From positions 1 through 64,000 of the forward strand of contig NZ_JAPZSU010000048.1 of NCBI RefSeq assembly GCF_027531905.1: DNA of 64,000 nt, in the 5' to 3' direction. Below, piece by piece: positions 16,732-26,426 of this stretch; the first letter of the stretch is position 1, and the number at the start of each line of letters is the position of its first letter. The notes beneath the pieces were generated by a model. That model was not told the origin of the DNA. It did not search any database and saw only the letters and a list, made by a program, of their open reading frames with translations. The position numbers and the translations under genes are program-made. The DNA comes from Flavobacterium sp. Lineage in GTDB: Bacteria > Bacteroidota > Bacteroidia > Flavobacteriales > Flavobacteriaceae.

Positions 16732-18084
16732 TTACTTGGTCATTTTTAATTTACTATTGATGAACTTACCAATCATTTTTCCTTGCTCCACTCCGTTTAC
16801 AATTGCTGCACGGTAATGAATTCCGCCATATAACCTACTCATCGATGCTTCGTCGGCCGCTTGTTTAAAAGACGTAAATTTCCTTTTGGGCAACCCAAAC
16901 GGAATCTCAGAATCGTCTACATACGCAAAATTATCTCCGAAAATTGCCGTCAAAATCTCGGCAGAACAGGCTGATAAAACTGAATGCCCACTAGTATACT
17001 CTGGAAAAGGAGGCGTTTGCAATTGTGGCTTCCAGTTTTCGTCTATGTATTGATTGATATAGGTTTCTGGTCGCACTACATTGGTTTTGAACTTTTGGTC
17101 CCAACAGCTGATGAACGATTCGAAAACACCAATTGATGTTTTGGTATACACAAAAACCGTTTTATTAAAATCTGTTTTTGCGGTTTTACACGCTATTTTG
17201 GCAATATTTATCCAGTGCGCATCGGGTGTATTCTTCTTTTTCGCAAACATCATGTGCCCTTGTGTCACGGTAGCATACGGATTGCAATCCCAAAAAGTTG
17301 CTATAGCAGATTCTTCTGGAATTGTAGTGCTTTTGCTCTTTTCCATAGCCAATAAATCCTTAAAAATCTTATTCCCTACGTCATAAGTTTCTTTTGCTTC
17401 TCTATAAAAATCTGAGTTTTTATCCGTAGAAAAAGGAAAAGGTGCTTTGGGCTTAAACTGAGCTGATGAGTCCATTACTAAGGTTCTAATTTTCCCCCAA
17501 TGTGGTTCAACTGCATCCATGTAAGCGGGTGGTGTGGGTTGCCAACGAGCCGGTTGGTCAGCATGAACCGAATATTTAGGCATCGTTCTTGTTTCTTTGT
17601 AGTTGTCTTTTCCCATCCATTTTGCAATACGGTCAACCACTTTTAGTGCATATTCCTTAGAAACTTCAAATTCTTTTTCATTTTCATCACTCCATTTTGC
17701 GTACAAACTATCGCGGTATTTCTCAATAGCTTCTTCAGAAAAAACGAGTTTTTTACTCACTTCCATCTGAGCAATTAAGGCCGCCAACGGAACATTGACT
17801 CCGCTTTTAGGGTCTAAAACTGGAATAGAATCCAAGCCTTTTAATTGCCCTTGTAGACTTTGATACTCTTTACTGTTTTGCACCATAATCTCATAAGCCG
17901 CAACATTAGGATAAACATAGATTCTACTCGCTACCGGTGGCGAAAAAATATCATGAACCATAATTCCAGTTACCGTATCAACAGCTGCACAATAATCATT
18001 TGAGGTAATTGTTATTGCTTTTTCCTTTTGACAAGAAACAGCAATAAAAAAAACACACAACAGGGTTAAAATTGAAGATTTCAT
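16732..18084 (-). CDS. Vanadium haloperoxidase / PAP2-like phosphatase lipoprotein
   Basis: A 450-residue exported lipoprotein (signal ending in VFFIAVSCQKEK, lipobox Cys near residue 18). It carries the motifs shared by vanadium haloperoxidases and PAP2 acid phosphatases: KX6RP (K-FKTNVV-RP), TSGHS (364-368) and SRX5H (S416-R417 to H423). The Asp normally four residues after that last His is Ala here, so activity could be altered. Halide oxidation and phosphoester hydrolysis are both possible from sequence alone. I use the ATG at 18084; the frame extends to a TTG at 18093. The gene follows the two FG-GAP lipoprotein genes by 26 bp, a linkage seen in other Bacteroidota as I recall. Confidence 0.82.
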   Translation of the reverse strand: MKSSILTLLCVFFIAVSCQKEKAITITSNDYCAAVDTVTGIMVHDIFSPPVASRIYVYPNVAAYEIMVQNSKEYQSLQGQLKGLDSIPVLDPKSGVNVPLAALIAQMEVSKKLVFSEEAIEKYRDSLYAKWSDENEKEFEVSKEYALKVVDRIAKWMGKDNYKETRTMPKYSVHADQPARWQPTPPAYMDAVEPHWGKIRTLVMDSSAQFKPKAPFPFSTDKNSDFYREAKETYDVGNKIFKDLLAMEKSKSTTIPEESAIATFWDCNPYATVTQGHMMFAKKKNTPDAHWINIAKIACKTAKTDFNKTVFVYTKTSIGVFESFISCWDQKFKTNVVRPETYINQYIDENWKPQLQTPPFPEYTSGHSVLSACSAEILTAIFGDNFAYVDDSEIPFGLPKRKFTSFKQAADEASMSRLYGGIHYRAAIVNGVEQGKMIGKFINSKLKMTK

Positions 18085-18110
18085 TTGAATCAATTTATAA
18101 ATTTGGTTTA

Positions 18111-21100
18111 TTATTTTTTAGTATATATTTGATAGACTTCTGCGGGTTTGTTATTGATAGTGACCAATAAATAATTTTGATTCTTAACCGAGAGAATGTC
18201 TAGATGACGTACTGCTTTTTGAGTCAAATCAATACCTAATTGGTGTCCTAAAAGCATTGTTTTTTGGTCAATGATTAAGGCACCTGAGAAACCGTCAAAT
18301 CGGCTGTGGTAAGGAGAAACTCCAAAGTAATTCCCAGCAGCAAACACTTCTGGTTTAGCATCTCCGACAAAATTACCAGCAACAAAACTTGTTATTGGCG
18401 CCACTTGCATTGCGTTCGAAAAAGGAACAAAAACAAATTTTCCTTTATTGTTTTTTAAATAGCCCGATTGCAATGTATGTACCTCATATTGTTTTGCAAT
18501 AGCCAGCATCGCAGGGTCAAAAATCTCTTCGACTGTTTTACCAGCAAATGATTGATAACTATTGAATTTTTTCTTGAGCATACCACTAAATTGCTCTGTC
18601 AATTCATCTAATCCCATGGTAGTGTAATACTTTCCGTTCTTCTCTTTTGCTACAATAGTTTCAAAAGCCCCATTATTATCAAAATCGTCATAATACATTT
18701 TTAATGGATAAGTCTCAGACGCGTTGAATTTTGAATTCATTCCCCAATTGCCAAGCAAATAATCGAAATCGCCATCGTGGTCAATATCAAAAGGGAGAAT
18801 AGTTTGCCAAAGTCCATTATTATTAGAAGAGGAAACAGCAGTGGTAACATTGGTAAATTTTCCTTTTTTATTGGCAAAAAAAGTGGGTTGCATCCATTCT
18901 CCTACTACAATCAAATCGGTTTGACCATCGGAATTAAAATCGGTAAAAACAGCGTCGGTAACCATTCCTATTTTGCTGAATGTTTTGGTTTGGTCTACGG
19001 TAAATTTACCTTTGGTATTCTTTAATAAATAACAATCGGGTGTGCTTCCAAAACGATTGTATTGCGAATTATTTCCAACAAAAAGATCCAAATCTCCATC
19101 ATAATCATAGTCAAAAGCTCTTACAACCGAGGCGTTTTGGCGAATTAATGGTAAAACTGCTTTTTGTAACTGATTGCCTAAATACAATCTATCTTCTAGA
19201 TTTTGAGCATTCTCTCCATTACCCGAGGCAACATACAAATCGTTATTTTTATCTCCATTAAAATCAGCAATAACTGCGGAGGCATCTTCATAGATAGAAT
19301 CTTTTACAACATCAATAAAAGATTTTTTCACAAATCCTTTTTCGCCTTGCATATAAATCTGAGCTGATTTTCCTTTAGCTCCTCCAAAAAACACATCTTC
19401 TCTCCCATCTCCATTCAAATCTCCGATGGCAGTTGCAGGGCCGCGATCTGAACGTTGATAAGGAATTAATTTTTGAGCCATAAAATCAATAAAATCATTT
19501 TCTTCATGCACAAAATCAATCCCTAAGTTTCCTTTTACCTTTTGCAAAACGGGCTCCACTTTTGGATGAAGCAATTGGTAATCAAATACTTTTCTGTTTT
19601 TATTAGCACTTATAGTTAGCGCTTGATTTACTTTTACCTTTTTTAGTGTTTGATACGTTTTGTCAGGCCAAATCACCACTAACGAATCAATAGTGTTTAT
19701 TTTTCCGTAGCCAAAATGCAGCATAGGCTCAGAGGAAGATTGAAACCCTCTAGTGGTTTGCAACTCTTTGAATTGTTTTTGACCTTTGACATATGAAATA
19801 ACTTTAGCACCAATTCCAAAAGTATTTTTTCCTTCAAAACGCAATTTTATTTTTAAAAAATTCGCTTTCTTATCTGTAGTATTCTTATAAATTGTAGCTA
19901 CAGTGTTTGTATTGTTGGTGATAATGTCTAAATCCCCATCATTATCAATATCAGCATAACCACTTCCATTAGAAATGATAGTGTCATTTTCTATCCAATC
20001 TTTGGAACGGTTTTTAAAGATTAAATCGGTACTGCCTTGAAAAATGTAATTCGTAACATTTCCTGCAGGCATTTTTTTAAGAGCTTCCTTGTCAAGAAGC
20101 TTAGTGGTATTGAGCTTGCTCTTTATTTGATCATTAGAATAATACTTTACATAATCAAGGTCATTAGGGCGTTTGGGTATTCCGTTAGCAACAAAAATAT
20201 CTTGTTCACCGTCTTGATCGTAATCAGCAAAAAGGGCACTCCAGCTCCAATCTGTAGCAGCAACTCCACTTAAAAGCGCTGTCTCTGTATAATGCTTTCC
20301 AGCTTGATTTATTTGCAACATATTACGAGTATATTGATAATGATAGCCTAATTTTTCAGTACGTACTTTCAGCATTTGGACGTTATCATCTCCCAAAGAA
20401 GCTTTTAATACTTTTTCGTCTTCGGGTAACATATCTAAACTTAAAATATCTGGGAAACCATCATGATTCACATCGGCAACATCTACGCCCATTGAGAATC
20501 GGCTAGTATGTCCGAAAAACTGTTTCAAACTTTCGGTAAACGTACCATCACCATTATTCAAATAATAATAATCGTCTTCATGAAAATCATTTCCGATGTA
20601 AATATCTGGATAACCATCCAAATTAAAATCCGAAACCGCTATTCCTAAACCATACCCATTGGCTCCGCCAAAAATGCCCGCCTTTTCACTAACGTCAACA
20701 AATTTGCCGTTATCATTTCGGAACAATTTATCACCACATTCATAACTTCTTTTGTTCCTAATATTGGCATTACCAAATGAAGCTTCAGAGTGCACCGCAT
20801 GATTTAACAAATACATATCCAAATCGCCATCTAGATCGTAATCCAAAAATGCAGCAGATGAACTGTAATTGTCTAAATCTAAACCGTACTCCGCAGCGCT
20901 TTCTGTAAACGTGTTGTTTTTATTATTGATAAAAAGTTCGTTCTGGCCTTCAAATCCGTTGATACCAACAACCGCACACACATAGATATCTAAATATCCA
21001 TCACCATTTACATCGGCCATTACAGTACCTGCATTCCAATCGCTTTGTCCTTCTACACCCGCCTTAGCTGAAATATCTTCAAATTTGTTGTTCCCTTTGT

Positions 21101-21362
21101 TGAGATACAATTTATTTTTCCCTTGATTGGAAGTAAAATACACATCTACTAAGCCGTCGTTATTGATATCGCCTAATGCCACTCCACCTCCATTGTAATA
21201 ATAGAGATAATCTAATATCGAAATATTCTTAGACTCAATTAGCTCATTTTTGAAAGTAATATTGCTTTCCGTAGGGTCGAGTTTATCAAAAAGTGGTGCT
21301 TCTTTTTGGGAACATGCCGTCAACATTAATGAGGCTAGACCAATTTTTAAAAAATTATTCAT
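18111..21362 (-). CDS. Giant FG-GAP/VCBS-repeat, ASPIC/UnbV lipoprotein (copy 2)
   Basis: A 1,083-residue surface or periplasmic lipoprotein (signal ending in ASLMLTACSQKEA). It consists mainly of FG-GAP/VCBS beta-propeller blades with calcium-type DxDxDG loops (DINNDGLVDVYF, DVNGDGYLDIYV, DYDLDGDLDMYL), interrupted near residue 520 by an ASPIC/UnbV-like stretch (SSSEPMLHFGYGKINTIDSLVVIWP). Such proteins are linked to SusD-like genes and thought to bind ligands or partners; no enzymatic role is known. It overlaps the 3' end of the upstream paralog by 8 bp and is probably translationally coupled to it. The two share long near-identical stretches at the N-terminus, so the pair arose by duplication. 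Confidence 0.85.
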   Translation of the reverse strand: MNNFLKIGLASLMLTACSQKEAPLFDKLDPTESNITFKNELIESKNISILDYLYYYNGGGVALGDINNDGLVDVYFTSNQGKNKLYLNKGNNKFEDISAKAGVEGQSDWNAGTVMADVNGDGYLDIYVCAVVGINGFEGQNELFINNKNNTFTESAAEYGLDLDNYSSSAAFLDYDLDGDLDMYLLNHAVHSEASFGNANIRNKRSYECGDKLFRNDNGKFVDVSEKAGIFGGANGYGLGIAVSDFNLDGYPDIYIGNDFHEDDYYYLNNGDGTFTESLKQFFGHTSRFSMGVDVADVNHDGFPDILSLDMLPEDEKVLKASLGDDNVQMLKVRTEKLGYHYQYTRNMLQINQAGKHYTETALLSGVAATDWSWSALFADYDQDGEQDIFVANGIPKRPNDLDYVKYYSNDQIKSKLNTTKLLDKEALKKMPAGNVTNYIFQGSTDLIFKNRSKDWIENDTIISNGSGYADIDNDGDLDIITNNTNTVATIYKNTTDKKANFLKIKLRFEGKNTFGIGAKVISYVKGQKQFKELQTTRGFQSSSEPMLHFGYGKINTIDSLVVIWPDKTYQTLKKVKVNQALTISANKNRKVFDYQLLHPKVEPVLQKVKGNLGIDFVHEENDFIDFMAQKLIPYQRSDRGPATAIGDLNGDGREDVFFGGAKGKSAQIYMQGEKGFVKKSFIDVVKDSIYEDASAVIADFNGDKNNDLYVASGNGENAQNLEDRLYLGNQLQKAVLPLIRQNASVVRAFDYDYDGDLDLFVGNNSQYNRFGSTPDCYLLKNTKGKFTVDQTKTFSKIGMVTDAVFTDFNSDGQTDLIVVGEWMQPTFFANKKGKFTNVTTAVSSSNNNGLWQTILPFDIDHDGDFDYLLGNWGMNSKFNASETYPLKMYYDDFDNNGAFETIVAKEKNGKYYTTMGLDELTEQFSGMLKKKFNSYQSFAGKTVEEIFDPAMLAIAKQYEVHTLQSGYLKNNKGKFVFVPFSNAMQVAPITSFVAGNFVGDAKPEVFAAGNYFGVSPYHSRFDGFSGALIIDQKTMLLGHQLGIDLTQKAVRHLDILSVKNQNYLLVTINNKPAEVYQIYTKK

Positions 21363-24300
21363 TGCTTATAAAAAGTTTAGGCGCGTTGTTATTGAGTACA
21401 GCCAAAACTGCTGTCGTATTGTTCTTGTTCTTGATAACTTGTAAATGCTTGACTTCCCCTCTAATAAAAAATCCTGATTTTGGATAAGGAACCCAAGTAA
21501 ATTTCCCTTGTTTGCTTCCTAAAAGCACACTACCAAAATTGGCATCTAATCTAGAAAATTGAGGTTTAAAAGGATATTGATTCCCTCCAAGTACCAAGTC
21601 TAGTATTCCATCTTTATTGACATCCATAGTTGCTATAGCATTAACACTTGAAAACTGCACTTCTTTGGGCAAAACTTGAATTTCGAACTTGCCATTTCCT
21701 TTGTTAATGGCAATACAACTTTCTTGCATTTTGGCTGTTTTTTGAACCGAATTATTGATTACTTCTGTATCAAAAAGCTCTTGAAACGTCTTTTTAGAAT
21801 AATCGGTATAGCTCAAGTTTTTCTTTTTAATCATTGGAATTTGTTTGGCCAATTCTTGTTTCAAATGCAAGGGTACATCTTTACTATCAATGGTTTGAGT
21901 AGTAATTTGCTCTATTGTCCCGTTGTTATCATAATCATTGATAAACAATTTCATTGGTTTTTCCTTGGTCGCTTTATAAGAAGTATTCGTTCCTTTATTG
22001 CCTAGAATCAAATCTTTTTTTCCATCATTATTCAAATCTACACACTCTACTGTATTCCAAAATCCACTCCATTCGGTCAAATTAGATGAAAAAGTAGTCA
22101 ATCTTCGACCTGTATTTTTGAAAATCACGGGTGCATTCCATTCCCCAACCAAAATCAAATCTTTTTTGGAGTCGTTATCAATATCTTCCCAAACGGCATC
22201 GGTAATCATTCCGTAGGTATTGATTTTAAAAGCTTTTTTATCAATCACATTGGTGAAATTTCCTTTGCCATCATTCTCTAACAATAAATGTTTTGGGTCA
22301 ATGCCATAAATCCCCGGTACACTTCGGCTTCCAATAAAAACATCGTTATCGCCGTCATTATCAAAATCATAAGGAGCAACCACGGCCACATTATTATTTG
22401 TTGTTGGAAGAGCTGTTGTACTTTTTGTAAAAATGCCTTTTCCGTTATTCAAGTACAATCTGTTTTTGTAATTGGCTTGATCGGCTTTTTCATTTCCTCC
22501 AGAACCCACTAATAAATCCATATCGCCATCCTTGTCGGCATCAAAAAAAGCAGCTGCGGTATCCTCAAAATTGGCATCTTTTTGCAAATCTTTTTGGGTA
22601 ATTAAAGTAAAAACTCCATTCCCTTTATTAAAATAAACTTGAGCAGCTTGACCTTTGGCTCCGCCAATAAATACATCTTCATTTCCATCTCCATTTAAGT
22701 CTGCAACAGCATAAGCTGGTCCTTCTTGAGAAATCATTTTGGAAATCAAGCCTTCGTAGTCAAAGTCGATAAAACTGTTTTCTTTATGTGCTATGAATGT
22801 AGTTTTCGTTTCGGAAAACAAGGGTTTTACAACTTTATTTTTAACTACAAAATCGGACTTCGTGTCCAGAATATTCAATTGAATCGTACTATTGTTTACT
22901 ACTTTTTTAATGGTTTGCATTTTCCCGTTAGGCCAAATGACTTGTAAGGAATCTATTTTTTTAGTTCCTATTCCGAATGTCATCGTATAATCTATAGACG
23001 ATTGAAAACCGCGAGAAGGAATGAGCTCTTGTCGTAAAATTTCGGAACCAGAAAACAATTCTACGGTGCTTCCAACTGCAAATTTATTTTGTTGGTCACC
23101 CTTTAATTTGACTTTAACGAAATGGTTTTGTTTATTCTTTTCAGCATTGTTCTTATAAACAAAGGCTTCCATGTTGACATTATTTACGACCAAATCTAAA
23201 TCGCCATCATTGTCTAAATCACCGTAGGCTGCCCCATTAGAAAAACTAGGTGTATCCAATCCCCAATTTTGTGTTTGATTCGAAAAAGTAAGATTAGTGT
23301 TATTTTTGAAAGAATAATTAGGTATTGGTGTACTTGGCATTTTATTGATAATCGTTTCAATTTCTGCTTTTTTACCAGTAATGACCATTTTTTGCATCAA
23401 TTCATTCGCAAAAAAGTCCATAAAATCTTGGTTGGTTAAGTCATGAAAAATACCATTACAAACGTAAATATCTTTTAAACCATCATTGTCCATATCGAAC
23501 AACAAAGCGCCCCAGCTCCAATCTGTTTTAGCTACTCCTGCATAATTGGCAATCTCGCTGAATTGTTGATTCCCATTATTCACCTGCAAGGTATTTTGCA
23601 TGTATTGATTGTAAAAATCAAGATTTAATTTTCGGGTAAACAAATCGTAATTCTCAAAACTTGTGGTTGTTTTCAATCGGTCATCTGGTTCTGGTAACAT
23701 ATCTGTTACAAAGATATCCGCTTTACCATCGTTGTTAATATCGGCCATATCTGCACCCATCGAGGATTGACTAATGTGTGAGGTCCAATCCTGAATTTTC
23801 TCTGAAAAAGTTCCATTTTTATTGTTGATGTACAAATAGTCTCTTTCATAAAAATCATTCGATATATAGATATCTGGGAACAAATCCCCATTTACATCAC
23901 CCACTGTTACTCCTAGGCCAAAACCTATCAAGCTTCCGTAAATACCTGCCGCTTCACTCACGTCTACGAACTTTCCACTGTCGTTTCGTAATAATTTATC
24001 ACCTCCTCCTTTAAGAATATCGGCTACATCCCAATCTTTATCGCGTAGTTCTCTTTTATTAGAATAATTCAAGCTGCTAACCGGGATAAAGCTGTTATTG
24101 AGAATGTAAACATCTAAATCACCATCTTTATCATAATCAAAAAAAGCGGCGTGTGTTGTAATTCCAGTATCCGCAAGATTATATTCTTCAGCTTTTTCGG
24201 TAAATGTTAGGTTCCCATTGTTAATGAAAAGCTCATTATTTTGTTGACTCCCTTTACTATTCCCAGCATTACAAACATAAATATCTAGTAATCCATCGGC

Positions 24301-24663
24301 ATTAACATCGACCATTACGACACCTGTTGACCATACTTTTGTTCCTTCAACTCCTGCTTTTAACGAGATGTCTTCAAACTTAAAATTGCCCTTGTTGAGA
24401 TAGAGTTTGTTTTTGCCTAAATTGGAAGTAAAGTATACATCTGAAAGCCCATCATTGTTGATGTCACCAATTGCAACTCCGCCTCCATTATAAAAATTTC
24501 GGTATTTAAAAATGTTCATCTCTTCACCATTTTTGACTTCATTAATGAAATCAATACCTGTGTCTGAAGAAGGTAATTGGGTGAATAAAGTATCCGTTTT
24601 AACCTTGGAACAATTCGAGAAAAAAAGTGTTACAATAGCAAATAGAAATAATCGTTGCAACAT
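21355..24663 (-). CDS. Giant FG-GAP/VCBS-repeat, ASPIC/UnbV lipoprotein (copy 1)
   Basis: A 1,102-residue lipoprotein (FAIVTLFFSNCSKVK gives the lipobox) with the same architecture as its downstream paralog: N-terminal propeller blades with DINNDGLSDVYF and DVNADGLLDIYV, a central ASPIC/UnbV-like region (SSIDYTMTFGIGTKKIDSLQVIWP) and a C-terminal propeller (DLNGDGNEDVFIGG, DFDNDGDNDVFIGS). About seven to ten calcium-type loops can be counted. It lies downstream of susD across a terminator hairpin and a new promoter-like element. An accessory role in nutrient capture at the outer membrane is likely; the ligand is unknown. Confidence 0.85.
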   Translation of the reverse strand: MLQRLFLFAIVTLFFSNCSKVKTDTLFTQLPSSDTGIDFINEVKNGEEMNIFKYRNFYNGGGVAIGDINNDGLSDVYFTSNLGKNKLYLNKGNFKFEDISLKAGVEGTKVWSTGVVMVDVNADGLLDIYVCNAGNSKGSQQNNELFINNGNLTFTEKAEEYNLADTGITTHAAFFDYDKDGDLDVYILNNSFIPVSSLNYSNKRELRDKDWDVADILKGGGDKLLRNDSGKFVDVSEAAGIYGSLIGFGLGVTVGDVNGDLFPDIYISNDFYERDYLYINNKNGTFSEKIQDWTSHISQSSMGADMADINNDGKADIFVTDMLPEPDDRLKTTTSFENYDLFTRKLNLDFYNQYMQNTLQVNNGNQQFSEIANYAGVAKTDWSWGALLFDMDNDGLKDIYVCNGIFHDLTNQDFMDFFANELMQKMVITGKKAEIETIINKMPSTPIPNYSFKNNTNLTFSNQTQNWGLDTPSFSNGAAYGDLDNDGDLDLVVNNVNMEAFVYKNNAEKNKQNHFVKVKLKGDQQNKFAVGSTVELFSGSEILRQELIPSRGFQSSIDYTMTFGIGTKKIDSLQVIWPNGKMQTIKKVVNNSTIQLNILDTKSDFVVKNKVVKPLFSETKTTFIAHKENSFIDFDYEGLISKMISQEGPAYAVADLNGDGNEDVFIGGAKGQAAQVYFNKGNGVFTLITQKDLQKDANFEDTAAAFFDADKDGDMDLLVGSGGNEKADQANYKNRLYLNNGKGIFTKSTTALPTTNNNVAVVAPYDFDNDGDNDVFIGSRSVPGIYGIDPKHLLLENDGKGNFTNVIDKKAFKINTYGMITDAVWEDIDNDSKKDLILVGEWNAPVIFKNTGRRLTTFSSNLTEWSGFWNTVECVDLNNDGKKDLILGNKGTNTSYKATKEKPMKLFINDYDNNGTIEQITTQTIDSKDVPLHLKQELAKQIPMIKKKNLSYTDYSKKTFQELFDTEVINNSVQKTAKMQESCIAINKGNGKFEIQVLPKEVQFSSVNAIATMDVNKDGILDLVLGGNQYPFKPQFSRLDANFGSVLLGSKQGKFTWVPYPKSGFFIRGEVKHLQVIKNKNNTTAVLAVLNNNAPKLFISNE

Positions 24664-24746
24664 AATAGGGAGTAGGTTTTAATTATTTTGTAAGTTCCTT
24701 ATAGACACGTAATTTATAGAATTAATATGTAAAAAAAAACAACTTA

Positions 24747-24754
24747 CAAAAATA
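24747..24754 (-). promoter_or_regulatory. Putative -7 element for the FG-GAP operon
   Basis: Minus-strand TATTTTTG matches TAnnTTTG and lies just after the susD terminator hairpin and 83 bp before the first FG-GAP gene. It would let the FG-GAP/haloperoxidase genes be transcribed apart from susCD. No clear -33 box. Confidence 0.4.
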
Positions 24755-24765
24755 CTTTTAAAGAA

Positions 24766-24789
24766 AAAGAGGGTATCACTACCCTCTTT
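24766..24789 (-). terminator. Intrinsic terminator after susD
   Basis: AAAGAGGGTA (24766-24775) and TACCCTCTTT (24780-24789) form a perfect 10-bp stem with a four-base loop, and the minus strand continues with a T-rich stretch. It separates susCD from the FG-GAP genes and may be partial. Confidence 0.8.
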
Positions 24790-24831
24790 CTAAACTAACA
24801 CAAAACAAAATTCAATCTAAATCAAAATATT

Positions 24832-26415
24832 TTAATAACCAGAGTTTTGTTTAAGATTTGCATTAAACAAAGCATCTGCTGGTATAGGAAATAAAATATA
24901 TCTTTTATCAGATACATACGGTTTCAATTCTCTAGCCTCTAAAAACTTACCAAAACGGATCATATCGTTTCTTCTCCATCCTTCATACCACAATTCTTTA
25001 CCTCTTTCTGTATAAATTGCATCAAGAGTTGTTGGTACCGTGCCAGCAACCGTTGTTCTGGATATCATTTGATTCAATTTTGTTAAATCATTAGTACCAG
25101 TTCCTCCTCTTAAGATTGCCTCAGCTTTCATTAACAATGCATCAGAATAACGCATCAACGCATAATCGTTTTCAGGAGTATTTAAATTTGCAGCATCTGG
25201 AATATACTTTTGACTTCTAATTCCTGCAGTTTCAAGTGTTGTTCCTCCAGTTATCAAGGTAAGTGCTGCTGTATAAACCAATGGATTTCCTTTTCTATCT
25301 TTTAGATTTACTGTACCTGCTGGAATATTTGTATATGGTACACCATTAGCATCTTTGTCTTTTCCATTTTCATCTCTATTCTTACCATTTTTCATTTGAC
25401 CCACTTGAAAACCAACATTGTTTCCAAAATCATCTAAGATATATTGATCTGCGTTTTTTATACGTCTATCATTTGGATTGAACTTATTGTAATACTCTGC
25501 CACTGTAGCAAAACCATTCCATCCATCTGGTGTTTGTTGGTAATGCATACCCATTCTCCAGCGAGATTGTATCCCACCACCTTGTCCTCCTCTTGTATTT
25601 TTTGAAGAAAACAAAATCTCTGGAGATGTATTATTTTCAGGCTTGAAGTTATCCCAATAATCAGTCGCTAATGATGAATTAATAGCGTCAACATGAGTTA
25701 CAACTTTTGTCATATCGGCAGGTGCAAATGTGTATGGTCCTGCAGGATCAGCTGCAGTAAACACCCCTTTATTAAGATAAAGTTTAGCTAATAAAAAATG
25801 TGCTGCATCAACATTAGCAATACTTGCGTCTCCAGCTACTCTAGCTGGTAAACTACCAATAATAGCTTCTAACTCAGTAATTACAAAATTCGTAGCCTCC
25901 TCTCTTGTCCAAACCTTAGGATCTGCTTCTAATGAACTGCCTTTTTCTCTATATGGAACTTGACCAAATAAATCAATAACGTTATAATAATAGAATGCTC
26001 TCAAAAAACGTGCTTGAGAAACTTGTGCTGGAGTACCATTATCAATAACAAGATTACAATTGTGCACCTGAGATAAAAGTGAATTCCAAGCATTTCTAAT
26101 TTCAATATTATCTGGTGCCCAGGTATGAGTATGTAATTGTCTCCATTTAGCGTTATCATCCCAGTCACCTCCTCTAGTAGGACCTACTAGAGCATCTGTT
26201 GACATTTCATCAAGTGCAAACATTTTATCTTGATCTTGGAATCCCCTTAGACCTTCATAAGCACTTACTAAAATCGAGGCTGAGTTTACGGTTGAACCAC
26301 CTGTGTTGCTAATAACTACACCATCTAAAACTTCTTCATCTAAATTCGTACAACTTACTCCTAATAGGACTGTACTTGTAAATAAGACGCTTTTTATAAA
26401 ATTTATTCTTTTCAT
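24832..26415 (-). CDS. SusD/RagB-like outer-membrane lipoprotein
   Basis: SusD-like proteins form a lid on the SusC barrel and capture glycans or peptides at the cell surface. This one has 527 residues, an N-terminal lipobox (SVLFTSTVLLGVSCTNLDEE), the family helix-repeat region (ARFLRAFYYYNVIDLFGQVPY near residue 130) and the conserved C-terminus (LWYEGWRRNDMIRFGKFLE; RYILFPIPADAL). It starts 11 bp after susC, so the pair is co-transcribed. Nearby glycosidases and shared operators suggest a sucrose- or glucoside-type substrate, by context only. Confidence 0.95.
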   Translation of the reverse strand: MKRINFIKSVLFTSTVLLGVSCTNLDEEVLDGVVISNTGGSTVNSASILVSAYEGLRGFQDQDKMFALDEMSTDALVGPTRGGDWDDNAKWRQLHTHTWAPDNIEIRNAWNSLLSQVHNCNLVIDNGTPAQVSQARFLRAFYYYNVIDLFGQVPYREKGSSLEADPKVWTREEATNFVITELEAIIGSLPARVAGDASIANVDAAHFLLAKLYLNKGVFTAADPAGPYTFAPADMTKVVTHVDAINSSLATDYWDNFKPENNTSPEILFSSKNTRGGQGGGIQSRWRMGMHYQQTPDGWNGFATVAEYYNKFNPNDRRIKNADQYILDDFGNNVGFQVGQMKNGKNRDENGKDKDANGVPYTNIPAGTVNLKDRKGNPLVYTAALTLITGGTTLETAGIRSQKYIPDAANLNTPENDYALMRYSDALLMKAEAILRGGTGTNDLTKLNQMISRTTVAGTVPTTLDAIYTERGKELWYEGWRRNDMIRFGKFLEARELKPYVSDKRYILFPIPADALFNANLKQNSGY

Positions 26416-26426
26416 CCTGTTTTTAA

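Noticed and set aside
18085..18093. Extended start (TTG) of the haloperoxidase-like gene
   Set aside because: The ATG at 18084 gives a normal lipoprotein signal; the extra codons add nothing. The same reasoning applies to the TTG starts of actF (45699) and the SPOR gene (52820).
18111..24663. Many short repeats coding for DxDxDG loops, examined as possible CRISPR or DNA repeats
   Set aside because: They are diverged protein blade repeats in frame with the coding sequence, without constant spacing or unique spacers.
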